The notes below the pieces were generated by a model. That model saw only the letters and a list, made by a program, of their open reading frames with translations. It made no database searches and had not been told where the DNA came from. Positions 44,813-57,688 of a DNA stretch of 64,000 nt are shown here, in pieces. Both the position numbers and the translations under genes were made by a program. Position 1 is the first letter of the stretch; every line of letters starts with the position of its first letter. This DNA is from Symsagittifera roscoffensis (taxonomy: Eukaryota; Xenacoelomorpha; Acoela; Convolutidae): positions 49,735,220 through 49,799,219 of the forward strand of contig NC_087063.1 of the NCBI RefSeq assembly GCF_963678635.1, in the 5' to 3' direction.

Positions 44813-46202
44813 CGAAAGCTCACTTGGAAGCAATGGTTTTGCAAACGAAGCCACAGGCTAACAAATGGCTGCACTTGACTCCTCAAATACCAGCATTGGG
44901 CATGAACTCTTTCGAATTAGGCCCAGCGATGATCACAAAGATTCTTGCCTACCTAGTGAAAGAATTGAATTTAGCGGAGAATGCGGAAGAAAAGTCAGCC
45001 GAATTTGTGAAAAGGATGTGCCAAGTAACTCTTGAAGCTTTCTGCAGGGGAGAAGATGGCTTCGACAGGACCGACAGTATTTTAGAAGGGTTGGGAGCAG
45101 GATGGACCGCGTCCTTCCTGGTGAAAGTCTACCCCGCACTCTCTCGATACCTGATAAGAGAGTTCCTTAAAGCGGTTACCGAGTTATCGATAGTAGTGAT
45201 CCTAGCAATGTTCGAGACGTTCGGAGTAAGGACCAGTGGTACTGCTCACTGAGGGAGTACAGAATATACGGCTGGAAGGACTCCTGACGCTAATTGCGAT
45301 CACACACGGGAACTTGGGAGGGATGATGAATTCGACCCGTTACCACGAGCAAATGAGAGAAAACGTAAAAAAACTTCGACATGAAACGATCCACGGATTC
45401 CTCGAATAAAGTAGGAGACCTGAGACAGACTTTGATTCAGTACCTCCTACAGCAGAATCGCTTTGGAACAGGAGAAGACAAAACGATTGAAAAAGAAGAA
45501 GATGTGCGACGTAATGCAGGAGGCATGCCCCTTTTTACTGACTTGAGCCTAGCTATGAGGGACGATCCCTTTGCGCTAATCAGAGGAACCACGGAGTTTG
45601 TGACAGTGATAAACGGTCCTGCTGTCACATTCGCGTGCCCTGACGTTAAGGTGGAAGCGTATATAAAGTCGGTGCTGCACCTGAACCTCATTTCAGCAGT
45701 GGACGGGATCGCACTCAATTGGTGTGAACAGAATGTGTTACGTGAGTTCATGAGTGAGGATTTGCTTTTCGCAAAGATATCAGAGCCGGAGATGACAGCG
45801 GTAAACTTTGATGATCCTTTCCGTGACCGAATGTGTGAAGTAGAGAGAGGGCACATTGAGGTGTTCAGGAAATTCTGGAATTTGATGCCCTACGACAAAC
45901 CGAATATCGAGATCACAGGAATTCCTCGTTTAATTGCCTCGTACCACAAAGTGAAAGAAGACACGAAAGGCTGGCGCGATTACAAGAAGCTGTCACAAGA
46001 AAAACCTGAATTCCCCTTGGTCAGAAGGATGTTGCTCGGAGCAGACTTCCTAATACAAACTCCCTGGTTAAAAGCCTTTGAAATAAATGAAAGGAGGATG
46101 GCGAATTTCTCTGAAACGTTGGACCCATGCTTCGTGGGCAGAAACGCTGCCGTAATGCAATACACGCAGTTTGCATACACGGATGAATCGACGAGGAGAT
46201 GA
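44767..46202 (+). pseudogene. ORF2 copy E: central region
   Basis: Frames 44767-45252 and 45381-46202 match the central region of A and C: KAHLEAMVLQTKPQANKWLH, VKRMCQVTLEAFCRGEDGF, LPLFTDLSLAMRDDPFALIR-like sequence, INGPAVTFACPDVKVEAYIK and GIALNWCEQNVLREFM. The hydrophobic segment is partly kept as VKVYPALSRYLI. Function unknown. Confidence 0.68.
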
Positions 46203-48300
46203 ATGAGTAATGCAGCCACTCCGAAACCTGGAAGATTTGAGGAAGAGTGGGCAAAATTAGACGGAGAAGCCGCGCTAATCGTAATGAGCGTGAAACCGGA
46301 ATAGGCAATAAGCGAGATACTGTCGACTAGGACTGCACTAGCACCCTTCGGCTGTGAAGAAATCGAGATAAAGCACGGAAAAGAAGAAGATAAATCAGCT
46401 GGCAGCCTTGTCGTACCAAATTTTCCAGACGGGACAAAGAGTGAGGAGCAAGGCCGGAAGACCGTCGATTGGAAGAACCCATACAGCAGGATACCGATCA
46501 GGCTAGAAAGGTGACGATAAGACTTCGACGGGTGGAATGTCCAGCATAGATTTCAATTTCTTAGACGACTTTGAAATTGGGACAGAAACGTTAGAAGGTA
46601 CGACTGAGCCAGCAGTAGATGAAACTTCCACGCTGGAACCTCCGTCAGCCTTCATGGTTATAAGCCGAATATTTCCGGACAGCAGCTCTACTGGTAAGCT
46701 TAAAACTACCGAGACGAAACTTTTAATGGAGTCTCCGAGGAGAAGAAGAATAGACGGCACTGCCCGAGTACCTTTCTTGGGGAAAGTGCCAGAAGAAGAG
46801 TGGGAAGTCCACCACAGAGAAAATGAAAGTAAAACAGGGTGTAACATGGACAGAGTTGCCTTCATGGAAGAGGTCTGGACGGTAGTTCAATGCTACGGGA
46901 CCCAGTCAATGTTGACAACAGGTCTCAACAGACCATTGATGCGAGAGATCTTAGATAAGTGGATGAATGTGAAAGGAGATTGAGCGAGTTATTAATCGAT
47001 TCGGCAACTGACGAAAGTTAAGTTAATTCTCCCATAGAGCCATCGCAGCAGGAAGGTGGCGATGAAGTAGTATACCTGTCAAGAACCTGAAAAGGAACGA
47101 TGCGATCGACAATGGTTATTGATAAAATGACATGAAGATGAAACTTGGCAGCAAAGAGACATTCAGAAAAACTGTTAAGGCAAAAGTAGACTCTGAGATC
47201 TCAGTAAAAGCTCTCAACTCAGCCAAGCAAAAGCGTGTCGAAGAAGTCATGGATTTGGGGTAAGGCGATCGGAAATTGACCGATGTATCGATGGTGCCTC
47301 CCATCCTCATGGCAGGACTAAGATCGGCCAGATATTAAACCAAGAGAAGTGACCTCAGATGGAAATACTCAGCCAAGGTGGACAAAGTACCCTACGAGAT
47401 TTCAAACCATCTTGCATGAACCATGGAAAGGGAACGTCGTAGGACGGCAAATCCCCGTGGAACATAACCGATTGACAGTATCGGAAACAGGTTCGATAGG
47501 CGAGCCCGGTGGTAGATACATGGAGATGGTGGATATCTAAAACTCGGCTAGATGACACCTGATCGCTCTAGAAAACAAAGGTGCAAGGAATGTTATGTGG
47601 AGGAGATGATAAAAGGCACAACGATGAAGCAGAAGGCATACGGAACATAAGCCTCCTCTGAGATGCACGCGGAAACGATAAACCAGTTGGTGAGCTTACC
47701 GTGGAGAGCGGTGGTGTTACGACACTTTGAAGAAGAAATGAGAACCACTCCGAAAGTACACGCTCTGGTAGCGATATCTTACGTGAGGACGGAGCTGCAA
47801 CTTAGGTTCACTTGTTGCATGACTGGATTGACGAGAAAAGAATATGACTCGAAGAAAGGAAAAGATCAAAGGAAGAGAAGGTGCTCTTGATGACGAGTGT
47901 GAGAGACCTAATGACCCAGGAAGGGGCACCAGTAGCGTGTGCGATAAGGAGAAACGCTCTATGTTTCATCCGATTCATGTTAGAACAATTATCGGTGCCA
48001 GCGTTCAATAATTGTGCCAAGATGCTGAGGGAAGGCAATGTTCGAGCTAGAAACTTGCTCTTACAAGCGGTTTAAAACATACATCAAAGTAAAAACCGAT
48101 GCGAGTAAATAAGAAGGAGCGTGTAGAATTGGAACCAAAGAAGAAATTTGATGAAATACGAAGATTCTCGAACAAAAAGCTGAGACTTACAAAGGAGTCA
48201 ATGGGAGCACTGCCGAAGTGAGTATTGCCGGCCGATCAGGAAAAAGTCTTATAGTTACGTGTCTGGAACCGTAGGGATGGCATACAACCTTTTCATCAAT
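46203..48300 (+). pseudogene. ORF2 copy E: charged linker region, strongly decayed
   Basis: Frames at 46537-46983 (acidic, then RRRRIDGTARVPFLGK) and 47663-47890 are recognisable as the linker region by position and composition, with few direct matches. The FEEEMRT and ALVAISYVRTELQLRFTC parts may correspond to FEEAMRT and the following helix of C. Elsewhere stops are frequent. Confidence 0.55.
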
Positions 48301-50254
48301 GAAGACATACGCGAGTGTTTCTTCGACTACGAACAAGCGGTGTTGCTAAGATTCTGGCTGTCAAGAATTGCGACAATAAGGAGCGCTGCTGATCAGCAGG
48401 CTAAGCTGGACTTGTATTGGAAGAAAAGGTGACTGCAACTTCAGTGCCAAAATCTGATAATCGAGTGGAATTTGGATTAGGATTCTCGGATGAATTACTG
48501 AGAACGAGCCTAATAGTAGTGTGGGAGTTGACGAAACCATCATGGTGCCCGAGTCCTAATGCTGATTCGATTTTGCATGCGACACAGGATGTGCAGAGGG
48601 AGATGAATTCAGACAGTAACTTGCGTGACCTAAACGTCATTTATAACTTCATGACAACAGCCTCCAAGAGCAACAGAGAAAACAATGTGGATTTGCCTGG
48701 CTGGGGACCAAAGGAGTGGATTAAGCCTGGTAGTTGTCGGGCGAAAGTTTGTGGACTGGAAGGTCACATGTGTGGAAGTCTTGATTGCGTGAAGACTCTT
48801 GCAAGACAACACAAGCAATTGACGATATTGTTCGGGATCATAGTAAGGAAGCCAAAAACGGAAACCGAATTGATTGCAGATTGCCACGGAGGAACTAATG
48901 TAAATCTAATGACTGTACTAGGATTCTACAGCATGTTTGGTTCTCTAGAGTCACTATTGAATCTAGAGCAAAAGCATGAGATGGTCACCGCCATCAGCGT
49001 AGAAGTGTTTCAGGGAGTGTTGCAAACCAAACAGAAGTATATTGGAAATTGGAGGGAAACTATAGAAGCGGAAATGAGCATTCGGCAGATTGAAACTTAT
49101 CGCAGACCGTCGCGAGCGCGATACCTAGTGGGATCTACGTTGGCTCCGATGTGCAAAAGCCGATACCCAGTGCACTTCGTAGCAGTGGATGTGAAGAGTA
49201 CGAGGTCGATCGTTGATCAAGCCTTCTCAGTGCCGAAATGTGTAAGATTAGCAAGAATGTCGGAAAAATCTTACGAGTTGCTATGTAAGATATTCGCAGC
49301 AATTCCAGAAAGAACCAAAGAAGAGTTAGAGCCGATACTGAGATAATGGGTTATGCTAGTGGAAATTTTAGGGATTTTCAAAGACAGAAACAGAGAGGAT
49401 CAACAGCGACAGATTAAAATTCCCTAGACGAAAACAACAAAATACACCGAGAGATGATGGAAGTGGAACCACTACATAAAGCGTCGGGAAAGCGTAATTG
49501 GCGGAGCATCATGTTGACCCATGATGAGTTCCATTGCCATTGCTTGCTACAAACATGGTGGTATCCCGGGCGCAGTAAACTGGTGTTGATCTGGGACTCT
49601 GGAGAGCTACTCTCCATGGGTTTACCAGATTCATCACATCCCGATAGTGATAGTTGGAGTTATGACGGTAATTCGATGGCTGCAAGCTCAAGTAAAGGAG
49701 ATCAATCGATAGGAGATGCCGACGAAAGAACAACTGCATAAACTGGATTGTATAAAAGGTGCAAAACCTTGAACATTCCGATGGAAGTGAAGAAGATATG
49801 GGCCAGGAAACGACTGATGTCATGGTTTAGAGCCAACATGACTGCATGATTGTACGAGTATGCCACGAAGCATATGTCGAAGCACAGCAGAGTGTACAGT
49901 GCGTATCAGCTGGATATTGGAGCAGGAGCTTTCAAGCGAGCTTTTGAAACTCATTGGAAGGCAGTGACCACCGCAGTGAGAAGGTTGTCCAGATAGCGTG
50001 AGCGTGACGGGGGAGAAAAAGAAGAAAGGTTGAAGGAAGACCTGGAGAGAAACGTGACGCTGTGTCTCCACAACAGCTTCAGCAGAAATAGGGAAACTAA
50101 CATAGATCCTCTACCTTGTTGTAACTAAAGGGTAGAAGAGCAGAGGTCTTGGAGGACTGCCTCCAACAGCGTCACAAGGGCCACCGATGTGTTGCAAGAC
50201 ACTGAAACTAAAAGCACTGAGTCAATGTCGCAGGAGGAGGAGATAGAACAATGA
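48301..50254 (+). pseudogene. ORF2 copy E: C-terminal cysteine-containing domain
   Basis: The frame 48417-49346 carries KPSWCPSPNADS, the four-cysteine cluster GSCRAKVCGLEGHMCGSLDC with the same 4-6-4 spacing as copy C, QTKQKYIGNWRETIEAEM and AFSVPKCVRLARMSEKSY. The segment 49454-49741 has HDEFHCHCLLQTWWYPG, matching the GDCPCHCLAQ block. The end is decayed; an ORF2-like end is possible at 50252-50254 after a Glu-rich run. Cysteine spacing kept across lineages points to a metal-binding or disulfide-stabilised fold. Confidence 0.75.
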
Positions 50255-51133
50255 TAAAGAGTCGGAAAACAAGCTGCAGAAAGGAGAAAGATAAGAAGAC
50301 TTTAGAAGTCTTGGAACTTCTAAACGACAAAAACCAGAAGAAGTGAACAAAAAAATGAATAAAGAAGAAGATGTTAATACTCAGAGTTGTTTTGTGTGAG
50401 AAAAGTTCAAAAGAGAAACTAAGCAACTAAGCTTGCTATTAAAACTGAATGAAAGAAAACGTTTAGTTGGTTATTGAACTTTGTTGCGTTTACATATCTG
50501 CATTTAATTTTAGAGGTGGCTTTAGAGATCTTTACTATTTATTTGGAGATTTTTGAGTGAAGAGTATATTAATTATTCTAGCCTGCTCGATTGTTTTGAA
50601 TCAACTAAGATGGCTGATCACTTTGTGGTGATATGAAGAGCTTGGGTAATCTTTTGAAGAAAAAGATTATTTCATTGTTCCTTCCAGCCATCAGGTTCCC
50701 TAAATTTAATATTCAGGACCAATAACAACTAAATTTCCAAAGAGAATAAGCATAGTAGGATATTTTTAGTTTGATGGTTGGCAGGACCGTCCTGCGTCCC
50801 AACTCCTTTTAAACTTGGAGAAAAAGTTTTAAATCGAGACATTGGCATCAAAAGTCAAAAAAGAACTTCTTTCATAAGCCATATCCTCGAAAGTGCGGAT
50901 TAGTGAAAGAATTTGGAAGGCTATAACAGTGTAGTATGATGCCATTCGGACTGTGAATATTGACCGTTTTAGTGGATTAGCTGTTTTAATTGGACGAGTT
51001 ACCGAACTACGAACGGTCAGTTTGGCGTGACCTAACAAACTTTAAAAAATTCGTTCCAGAAAAAGACAGGTCACGACCTTGAAACTTCGCTATAACTGAA
51101 AATGAGAGAAAATCAGAACGACAATTGTCGCGA
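50255..51133. other. Region after ORF2 of copy E, possible degraded LTR
   Basis: AT-rich, no gene found. By position the 3' LTR of E should be here, but no match to the region before the leader was seen, so its limits cannot be given. A small palindromic GCAGGACCGTCCTGC is at about 50782-50796. Confidence 0.45.
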
Positions 51134-51261
51134 TGTAACAGTCGCCTACTTCGGTCACACTGGTACTCTAGAATGGGCATGCAGCCCGGAGCTGTGTCAA
51201 GTGGGTTCGACTCCGTAGTCATGATGTCGTAAAAACACCCAGGAGCGCCATAAAAACACTA
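51134..51261. other. Partial LTR-end duplicate with tRNA-like B-box
   Basis: TGTAACAGTCGCCTACTTCG plus five more bases occurs at 51134-51158 and again at 51262-51286, where the LTR of copy C ends. The sequence between includes GGTTCGACTCC at about 51208-51218, which matches the RNA polymerase III B-box consensus, but no complete tRNA can be folded. It could be a SINE-like fragment or the rest of another LTR. Confidence 0.45.
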
Positions 51262-52530
51262 TGTAACAGTCGCCTACTTCGGTCACTTATGAGGCTTAAG
51301 AAAAATAGGCCCTATAACCATTGGCTCAAGAGTCAGGGACACTATCTCTTGTGTTTTTCTACCTCAAGAACGGTCGGAGCCAATTCGGTTCGCTTGCGAC
51401 ATGAGTCTAGAACCGGTTACAGCTTAAAGGCTACTACCAAAATATCCCGCCACTCTAGAAAATAAGAACGTCCCCATACTTAGGTCTCGAGATACCCAAA
51501 ATACACGAACGCCGTTAAAAACAGGGTCGGAACAATCCGTTAAGTTACTTTTTATTGGACAGTGGAACTTTGATCCATTTCAGATGGATCAACCTAAAAC
51601 TCGCCTTATCTCAACATAACAATCATAAAACACACCCGAGAAAATTAAATTAGGGACTCACATGTTGATGCACTCAAGCAAAGGGAGTAATTAAATTGAT
51701 AAGCAACTCGAGAAATAAATAAGATAACTAGATAAGTTCAATACTAATCAGTTTTGTTAACAGAAATATGTTTTGACTCTAGAATTTGAGTTTTTGTCTG
51801 AACCATTGGGACACTCAAGCTGTCCACCTTCCCGTTGAAGGTTCACTCTGGTTCGGTTCGAATAGTTGTTCTCTCTTCTTTTGATTAACTGTCTTCCTAT
51901 TTCAGGACAAGACGGCTCTACTCGTGTATTATTTTGTATCGGGAAATTGCGAATACAAATTTCCTGCTATTTTCTTAAGTATTTTCCCGCAATTGTAAAT
52001 TCGGTCGTTCTGATTTTTCACTTTGTGTTTTCAGTTGGTGCGAAAAAACTGAGCATGACAGGCTCCATTCGAAATTTTGAAAATAAAAACTTCACTCCAA
52101 AATCACGTATTTTTGTGTCCCTCAAGGTCAAACTTCCAGATATGACCGACTGGCACATACCCCCGGACTCAAGATCGATGTCCTCATCGCGTGCTGTCTC
52201 TGTCAGTGAATCCCCAGAAACCCGAGTTTCACTCAAGATACAGTGCCAGTGGTCATTTACAGAAGTTTGCAGCAGACTTAAGTTTATCTACCTTCCAAAA
52301 TTCACAACCATGTAAAATTTTCACACTATCGCTAAACAGCAATCAAAATCTGCACCTATGAATTCTCGCTTTTTAAGCTGGTAATTTAAAATTTCTTTTG
52401 TCCTGTTCAATCAGGAAATTGTCATGCAGCATTTTGATTTATATAATAGATATAGCATATTAATAACAGTATCTCATTTGTTAAATTTTCTTTTTGGTGA
52501 ACCCAGATTTCATCCGAGTTCACCCTCGAG
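51262..52530 (-). repeat. 3' LTR of copy C
   Basis: It matches the LTR of copy A over most of its length, with the same TGTTACA end (read on the minus strand). It keeps the hairpin TGGATCAA/TTGATCCA (51570-51592) and AATAAA (51551-51556). The insertion present in A at 15326-15512 is missing, so C shows the uninterrupted LTR. The inner end is set by the polypurine tract and is approximate. Confidence 0.78.
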
Positions 52531-52543
52531 CCCCCTCCCTCTC
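52531..52543 (-). other. Polypurine tract, copy C
   Basis: GAGAGGGAGGGGG on the minus strand, about 40 bases after the ORF2 stop, at the same place as the tract of copy A. Confidence 0.72.
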
Positions 52544-52582
52544 AAGACTCAAGACTCTAGAATTTCCTTTTGAGCCACCGGC

Positions 52583-54670
52583 TCACCTCGTGTTCTTCGC
52601 CCTCGAGGTACCCGATCCAGATATATTTGACACTGTGATTTGTTTCAATAGTGCCTCTTCGTCATCGGAGCTGATCACAATCTCCTCCCAAGCCTTCAGC
52701 TGTTCATAGGATCGCATCCACTCCCTTTGCTCTTGCAATCTCTCCACTCGATTCGGTAAGCTCTTCACCTTCGACTCCCGGTTCAAACAGAAGGAATTGT
52801 GAAGACTCAGGCTTACATTTTTTGCCAGGTCCTCTTCTAGTATCGACTCCCTCGCTCTAGTGTTGTCTCTGGATACTCTACCCACTCTTTTCCACCCCGT
52901 CGTGATCGCATTTCGATGGGTCAGCAGAGGTCTCTTGAAGGCATCTGGTCCTATCTCGGCCTGGAATTGTCGATATTCCTTTTGATGTTTCCTCATGTGA
53001 TCCTTCGTCACCACGTATAACCAGGATGTTAACGTCGCGCGAAACCAAGGAAAGAATTTCAAGCGGCTCCACATGTGTCTGACTTCCATTGGTATGGCGA
53101 ATACCTTGCATGCGGTCTCGAACAACTCAAGGCTCCTGCTGTAATCTATCGCGTGAATCGACTCTGCTGTTGGCGTCTTCGATTCCCGATACTTTGCTAT
53201 GTTCTCTTCCATCCATCGTAGAGCCAGCATTGTGCTCACCACCAAGATAGTCACTTTTTGTTGATGCTCGGGTAGTCCCAACGACCTGATTTCTTCCTCA
53301 TCCCAGACCAGGCAGAGATTGGCGTGGTCTGGGTACCACACTGTCTGCGCCAGACAGTGGCATGGACAATCCCCGTGTGTGAGGTCGATGCTCCTAAGAT
53401 TGCGTTCTCCCGAGGCTTCTAGGAGAGGCTCAAGTTCCATCATCTTCTCGTGTATCACGTCGATCTCTTCCAAGTTTGGAGCACCTACCATGGGTTTCCC
53501 GATCACGTTTTGTCTATCGTGGTCACTTTTATTTTCGCTCTCCAAGCCTAGAAGTTCTTCACCCCAGATTTCACTCAAGTCGTCCCTTTGTTCTTTCGGC
53601 ACTGTTCCTCGGATCTTCCTCAACAGCTTGTGTGAATGATGTGACATCCGAGCCAGTCTTACACATTTGGGCACTGAGAAGGCTTTGTCTATCAATACCC
53701 TCTGGCTGGACACTTCAACCATCGCCATGTGTAATGGATAGTGGCTGCCACATAGGTTGGCCATCACTGATCCCACTAGGGACTTCGCATTTAGAGGCAG
53801 ACCATAGGCTTCGCTGATGGGAAATCCCATCTCCGCTTCGAGTCCAACCTTCCAACTCTTGATGTGTTTTTGGGTCACTTGCAACACTCCGGGCCATGAC
53901 TCCACGCTCAACGCGGTCACCAAGTGGTGTTCTGACTCTAGCCTCTCTAGTGACTGGAGACTGCACATTCTTGAGAAGAAACCCAGAGCTGTGGCTAGGT
54001 TCACCGTGGTACTCGCGTAACACTCAGCCACTATCTGTATCTCACTTTTCTCCCTTTCAGTAATGTCTTCAAACCAGGTGACTAGGTCTTCTTTCTGGAA
54101 AGACTGTATCCTGACGCATGATCGTCCATCGCAGGTGTGTTCGCCAATCCCACACGTCGAGTCAAGACAACTGCCCAGCTCCATCTTCTTTACCGGCCCT
54201 GCTCCACTCGTCGCCTCACTTGAGTCCTTCACATGAGGCAGGATCAGTCTATGTACTTTACTCAAGGTCGCCAAATCTTCATCCTCGGTCGGTGCTAGTC
54301 TCACTCGCTCCGTGACTTCCTCGATCAGGCTCGCATGGGGATGTGGACACCAGGAGGGCCTGAGCAATTTCCACACCACTCCCAGATTCGTGGTCAACAT
54401 GCCGTTCCCGTTACCCATTTTTAGTTCTACTCTTTCACTTGAGCGTGGTACACTTATTACTTCCGGTGTTTTCTCGAGAATCAAACCCAGGCTAGGTATC
54501 TCTCTCTCCACAGTGTCTATCTCCATTATCTTCTCTGTCCAGAACTTCAGCAGCTCCGCCACCTCGTAGTTTCTGTGGGCACCTCCAGCTTCCAAGTCCA
54601 AGAAAGGGTTGTATGCCATCCCCATCACTCCAGACACATACTGGTACTCTCCCTTTTTGTTGGGTTTCAA
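52583..54670 (-). pseudogene. ORF2 copy C: C-terminal cysteine-containing domain, uninterrupted
   Basis: This frame of 695 codons is separated from the preceding part by a single TAG. It includes RPSWCPHPH (Cys 108), the cluster C168-X4-C173-X6-C180-X4-C185, AFSVPKCVRLARMSHHSH, and GDCPCHC (Cys 435, 437, 439) followed by LAQTVWYPDH. Long amphipathic helices and a Ser/Thr-rich end follow; the stop at 52583-52585 is the ORF2 end. The same cluster spacing in copy E supports zinc binding or disulfides. I do not recognise a family. The upstream TAG may be a simple nonsense mutation, since the frame is unchanged. Confidence 0.75.
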
Positions 54671-57600
54671 CTACTCTCCTGTCGAAGCCAAGTTACGGCG
54701 AACGTCGTGTTTCTCCTCAAACTTCTTGTTGTAGAATCTCCGTATCTCATCTAACTTCCTGTGGCTCTCTAGAGTTTGCCTAGAACCATCCTCCTTTTCT
54801 ATCCCAGTACTCTGGTACACATTCAAGATGACTGTGGAGACTCTCCTTTCCAGCGTCTTGCTTCCAATTGCTTTCTGGTGACATGCTAGGATGGTACTGT
54901 CAGTCATCATCGACATAGTCCACCTCAAGAAACAGGTAGCATCTTTCCTCCTTGCCAGACTCAAGCCTGAGTTATCCCTAGCAACGTGTTGCGTCAATAC
55001 TCGATACACCTCTAGATTCTTGCCTCCCAACTTCAACTTGTCGTACGAAGTCAGTGTCTCTAACTCTATCCCCAACAGGCTCCAAGCTAACATCAGTTGT
55101 CCTGCGGTCCTAATAAAGGGATTCGCCATGAACGGCGATGCCGATGAGGATGTTCTCATCGCTTCTTCAAAATGATCTTTTAACAAGTTCTGCCAAGTTC
55201 TCTTCAGTTGGCTCCCCAATTCCAATTTGTTGATATCAGCCTTTTGCTGGGTAGCCCAGTTGCGTCGTTTGCGTGACACTCCACTGTCGAGCTTCTTCAG
55301 GAAGTTTTCCGATTCCTGCAATGTTTCCAGGGCCACCCACCACGGTCGGGAGGTGTTCCTCGTTTTATTCTTTTTAAGAGGATCGCTAGTCACTTGCTTA
55401 CCAGTAGCCTGGTGTTCACTTGAGACCCATTCTTTGGCGACGTCCACTTCCCAGGTCTGCCCGCTCGTCGAACCTCGCTTCATTTTTATCCTCTGAGGCT
55501 TGAAGTCTTCTTCCGTTGTTGAGCTGGTGGGGATCTCCATCTCTTTTTCTACGTCGAGCAGTTTCCTTGGCTCGTAGCTACTCTTGTAGGCTGCTGTCTT
55601 CCATCGTGCCAGAACCATGGGGGCCGTCTCTCTCAAGTTTTTCTCCGAGACCGCATCCGCTGAAGGACTGCCCAATCCCTCCACGTCTCTCTTCCTCTTG
55701 CGAGACCTCACGTCTTTACTCGGGGGCGTTCTCGTTATCATCACTGATTCGACTTCCTTGTCTCCATTCAACCCTTCCAACTCTTGCCTCCCCCCTGCTC
55801 GAGCCTTAAGGATATTAGTACTTTTAATTATATTACTAGTTCCGACCTTATCCCCCCTTACATGTTCAATTATTTTATTGTCAGTTTTTTGTTTCAGAGT
55901 AGAGCTGTCTTTACATTTGTCTTCCTTGGTCTTCCGTGATGCCTTCCTCAACTCGACCATCTTGCTCAGCAGCTCTCCTCTAGCTTTCTCCTCCATACCT
56001 GTCCCCATCAGGACAGGCTCTCCGATTTTCACCACCGTGTCCCGCAGCTCCTCCTTGAAATCGTCCAATGTGGTGTCGTCGTCCACTTCTCGATTAAAAT
56101 TGTTCAAGAATTTTCGCCAAGCATCCTCATCCAGAGTGCCTAGGAAAGCATCCCTGTTTCCCTCGAAGGTGTTCTTCTCCCTTCTTTCCGCACTCAGGAA
56201 AATCATTCCCATGTTGGGATTCTCGCTCGTCAGTGGCAACTCTAGATTCTTGCGGGGAGATGAGGTCAGAGGTGGCGTGGGGGTGTCTGCCCAATTTTCT
56301 CCACTCAGATCTTTCAACAGTTCTTGCGTGGTGAACTCTTCCTCCGATGGCTTCTGCTCCGGTGTGTTTCCCACTTCCATATCCTCTCCTGCCTCACTGA
56401 GAGTCTCGTCCATGCTCTCCTCTCCCGATTCTGCTTCTTTTCTCTCAAGAGTTCTCCTGAATCGATATTCTACGGGACCGCTCCTTTTATCCCCAGGGGT
56501 GTCCACTGATAGGAGTGATGGTGTCGCTGGACCCGTTTTCTTATACTCTGTCAGAGCCACATACAATGGGCCTGCTGCATCCAGCTCCTTTCCCTCCTGT
56601 CTCATTTCCACCTGCTCCAGTCCGTAAGGTGCCCGGTATCTCCTTGTGGCAAACACCATTTCGTCTCCTTTCAGTGCGATGTGTCCTTCATTCACGATCA
56701 TCCTGCCATCGTCCCACACCGGCAACTTGTTCTCCAGACCTGCCCGCTCAAGTGTTCTCAAGGCATCTCGCACCTCGAATTTCGGGGGCATCGAGCCTCT
56801 CATTTTCTTGGCTTGAGTTGTCCATGAATTTATTTTCGCATCGCTGGTATGAAAATAAATCGCTGCAGAGTAGCCGATGAAGAGATGATCCCAGCCGTCG
56901 ATGAACTCCCTCTGCTGTTCTTCGGTTGCTGCTCTCGCGAAAAGGGACGGGACCACCAGGGAGCTGTTCATCCCCAGGGTCATTCTCCTCACTGTTGGAA
57001 ATTCTGGAATGCTTGCTGGCAGGAATTTCTTTTCCAATATCGCCTCTAGCTCCTTTTTCACCAGCTCGAAGCTTTTCTTCCATGCGGGAATTCTCAAGAT
57101 CTCTTGTCCATTTGCTGTCAGGGGATTTAGGTTCCAGAACTTGGGATAGGTTTCGATGGGGCCTTCGCGCTTACCTCCCATCCTGCACTGCAGTTGTCCT
57201 CGGAAACTGTATATCACCAACTCCGGATCCTTCACCTTTCTGAGGAGCACCGTGTTGCTCATCTGTGCCCTTAGCACCTCCTGCTGACACCAATTGAGTG
57301 TCGTCCCATCTAGTATGCTTATGAGGCTCACGTGGGTCACTGAGTATCGATAAGCTGTCACCAGAGGATCTGGAAACGCGAACGTGACGGCCGGTCCATA
57401 GATGCAGGTTACGACCTCCTCTAGCCCCCGGATCATCCCCATGGGGTCCGATCTCATGGCCAGGCATAGGTCCGTCACGAGAGGCATGCCCCCATTCACT
57501 TTCCTCCACTCATCTCTTGTCTTCGGGCTCTTTTCTTCACCAGTCAGGTGCCGGTTTTGCATCAGTAGGTACTGCACCAGCAGCGTCTTTAGTCCGGCAG

Positions 57601-57688
57601 CACACTTATACGAATAGGTGTCAATACTGGAGTGTGTTCTTCCCATCAACAGAGACTCTCCGTATTTCATTAGTCGGTGAAATGACAC
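54671..57688 (-). pseudogene. ORF2 copy C: central region and charged linkers, 1005 codons
   Basis: The longest open frame in the window. The first 350 residues are the conserved central region (IYGPAVTFAFPDPLV, LNWCQQEVLRAQ, VPSLFARAATEEQQ). A disordered, acidic, Ser/Thr/Pro-rich part follows, then a basic patch (RSRKRKRDVE), the PWWVALETLQE block and a helical end with CFLRWTMSMMTDS and FYNKKFEEKHD. The start is not a real start: a 17-bp duplication at 57701-57734 moved the frame from the preceding part. No enzyme motif recognised; it may form a structural core. Confidence 0.72.

Larger units (their letters stand above)
32721..50254 (+). mobile_element. Ty3/gypsy-type retrotransposon, copy E, older divergent relative
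   Basis: The full coding plan is in order on the plus strand: leader, gag, protease, RT, RNase H, integrase, acidic tail, macro-like domain, spacer and ORF2. It is clearly more distant from A, B and C than those are from one another, and more decayed. No LTR pair could be identified: sequences before the leader and after ORF2 share no visible match. It is the only copy of the window that spans gag to the end of ORF2. Confidence 0.88.

Noticed and set aside
50255-51133. 3' LTR of copy E
   Set aside because: Expected here by position, but no matching sequence upstream of the gag leader was found, so it is not called as an LTR.
51195-51230. tRNA gene
   Set aside because: The B-box matches, but the T-arm does not pair and there is no cloverleaf.
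55617-56627. Plus-strand ORF of 336 codons
   Set aside because: It lies antisense to the 1005-codon ORF2 part of copy C, has Ser/Leu-rich composition typical of a mirror frame, and is not kept in the other copies.
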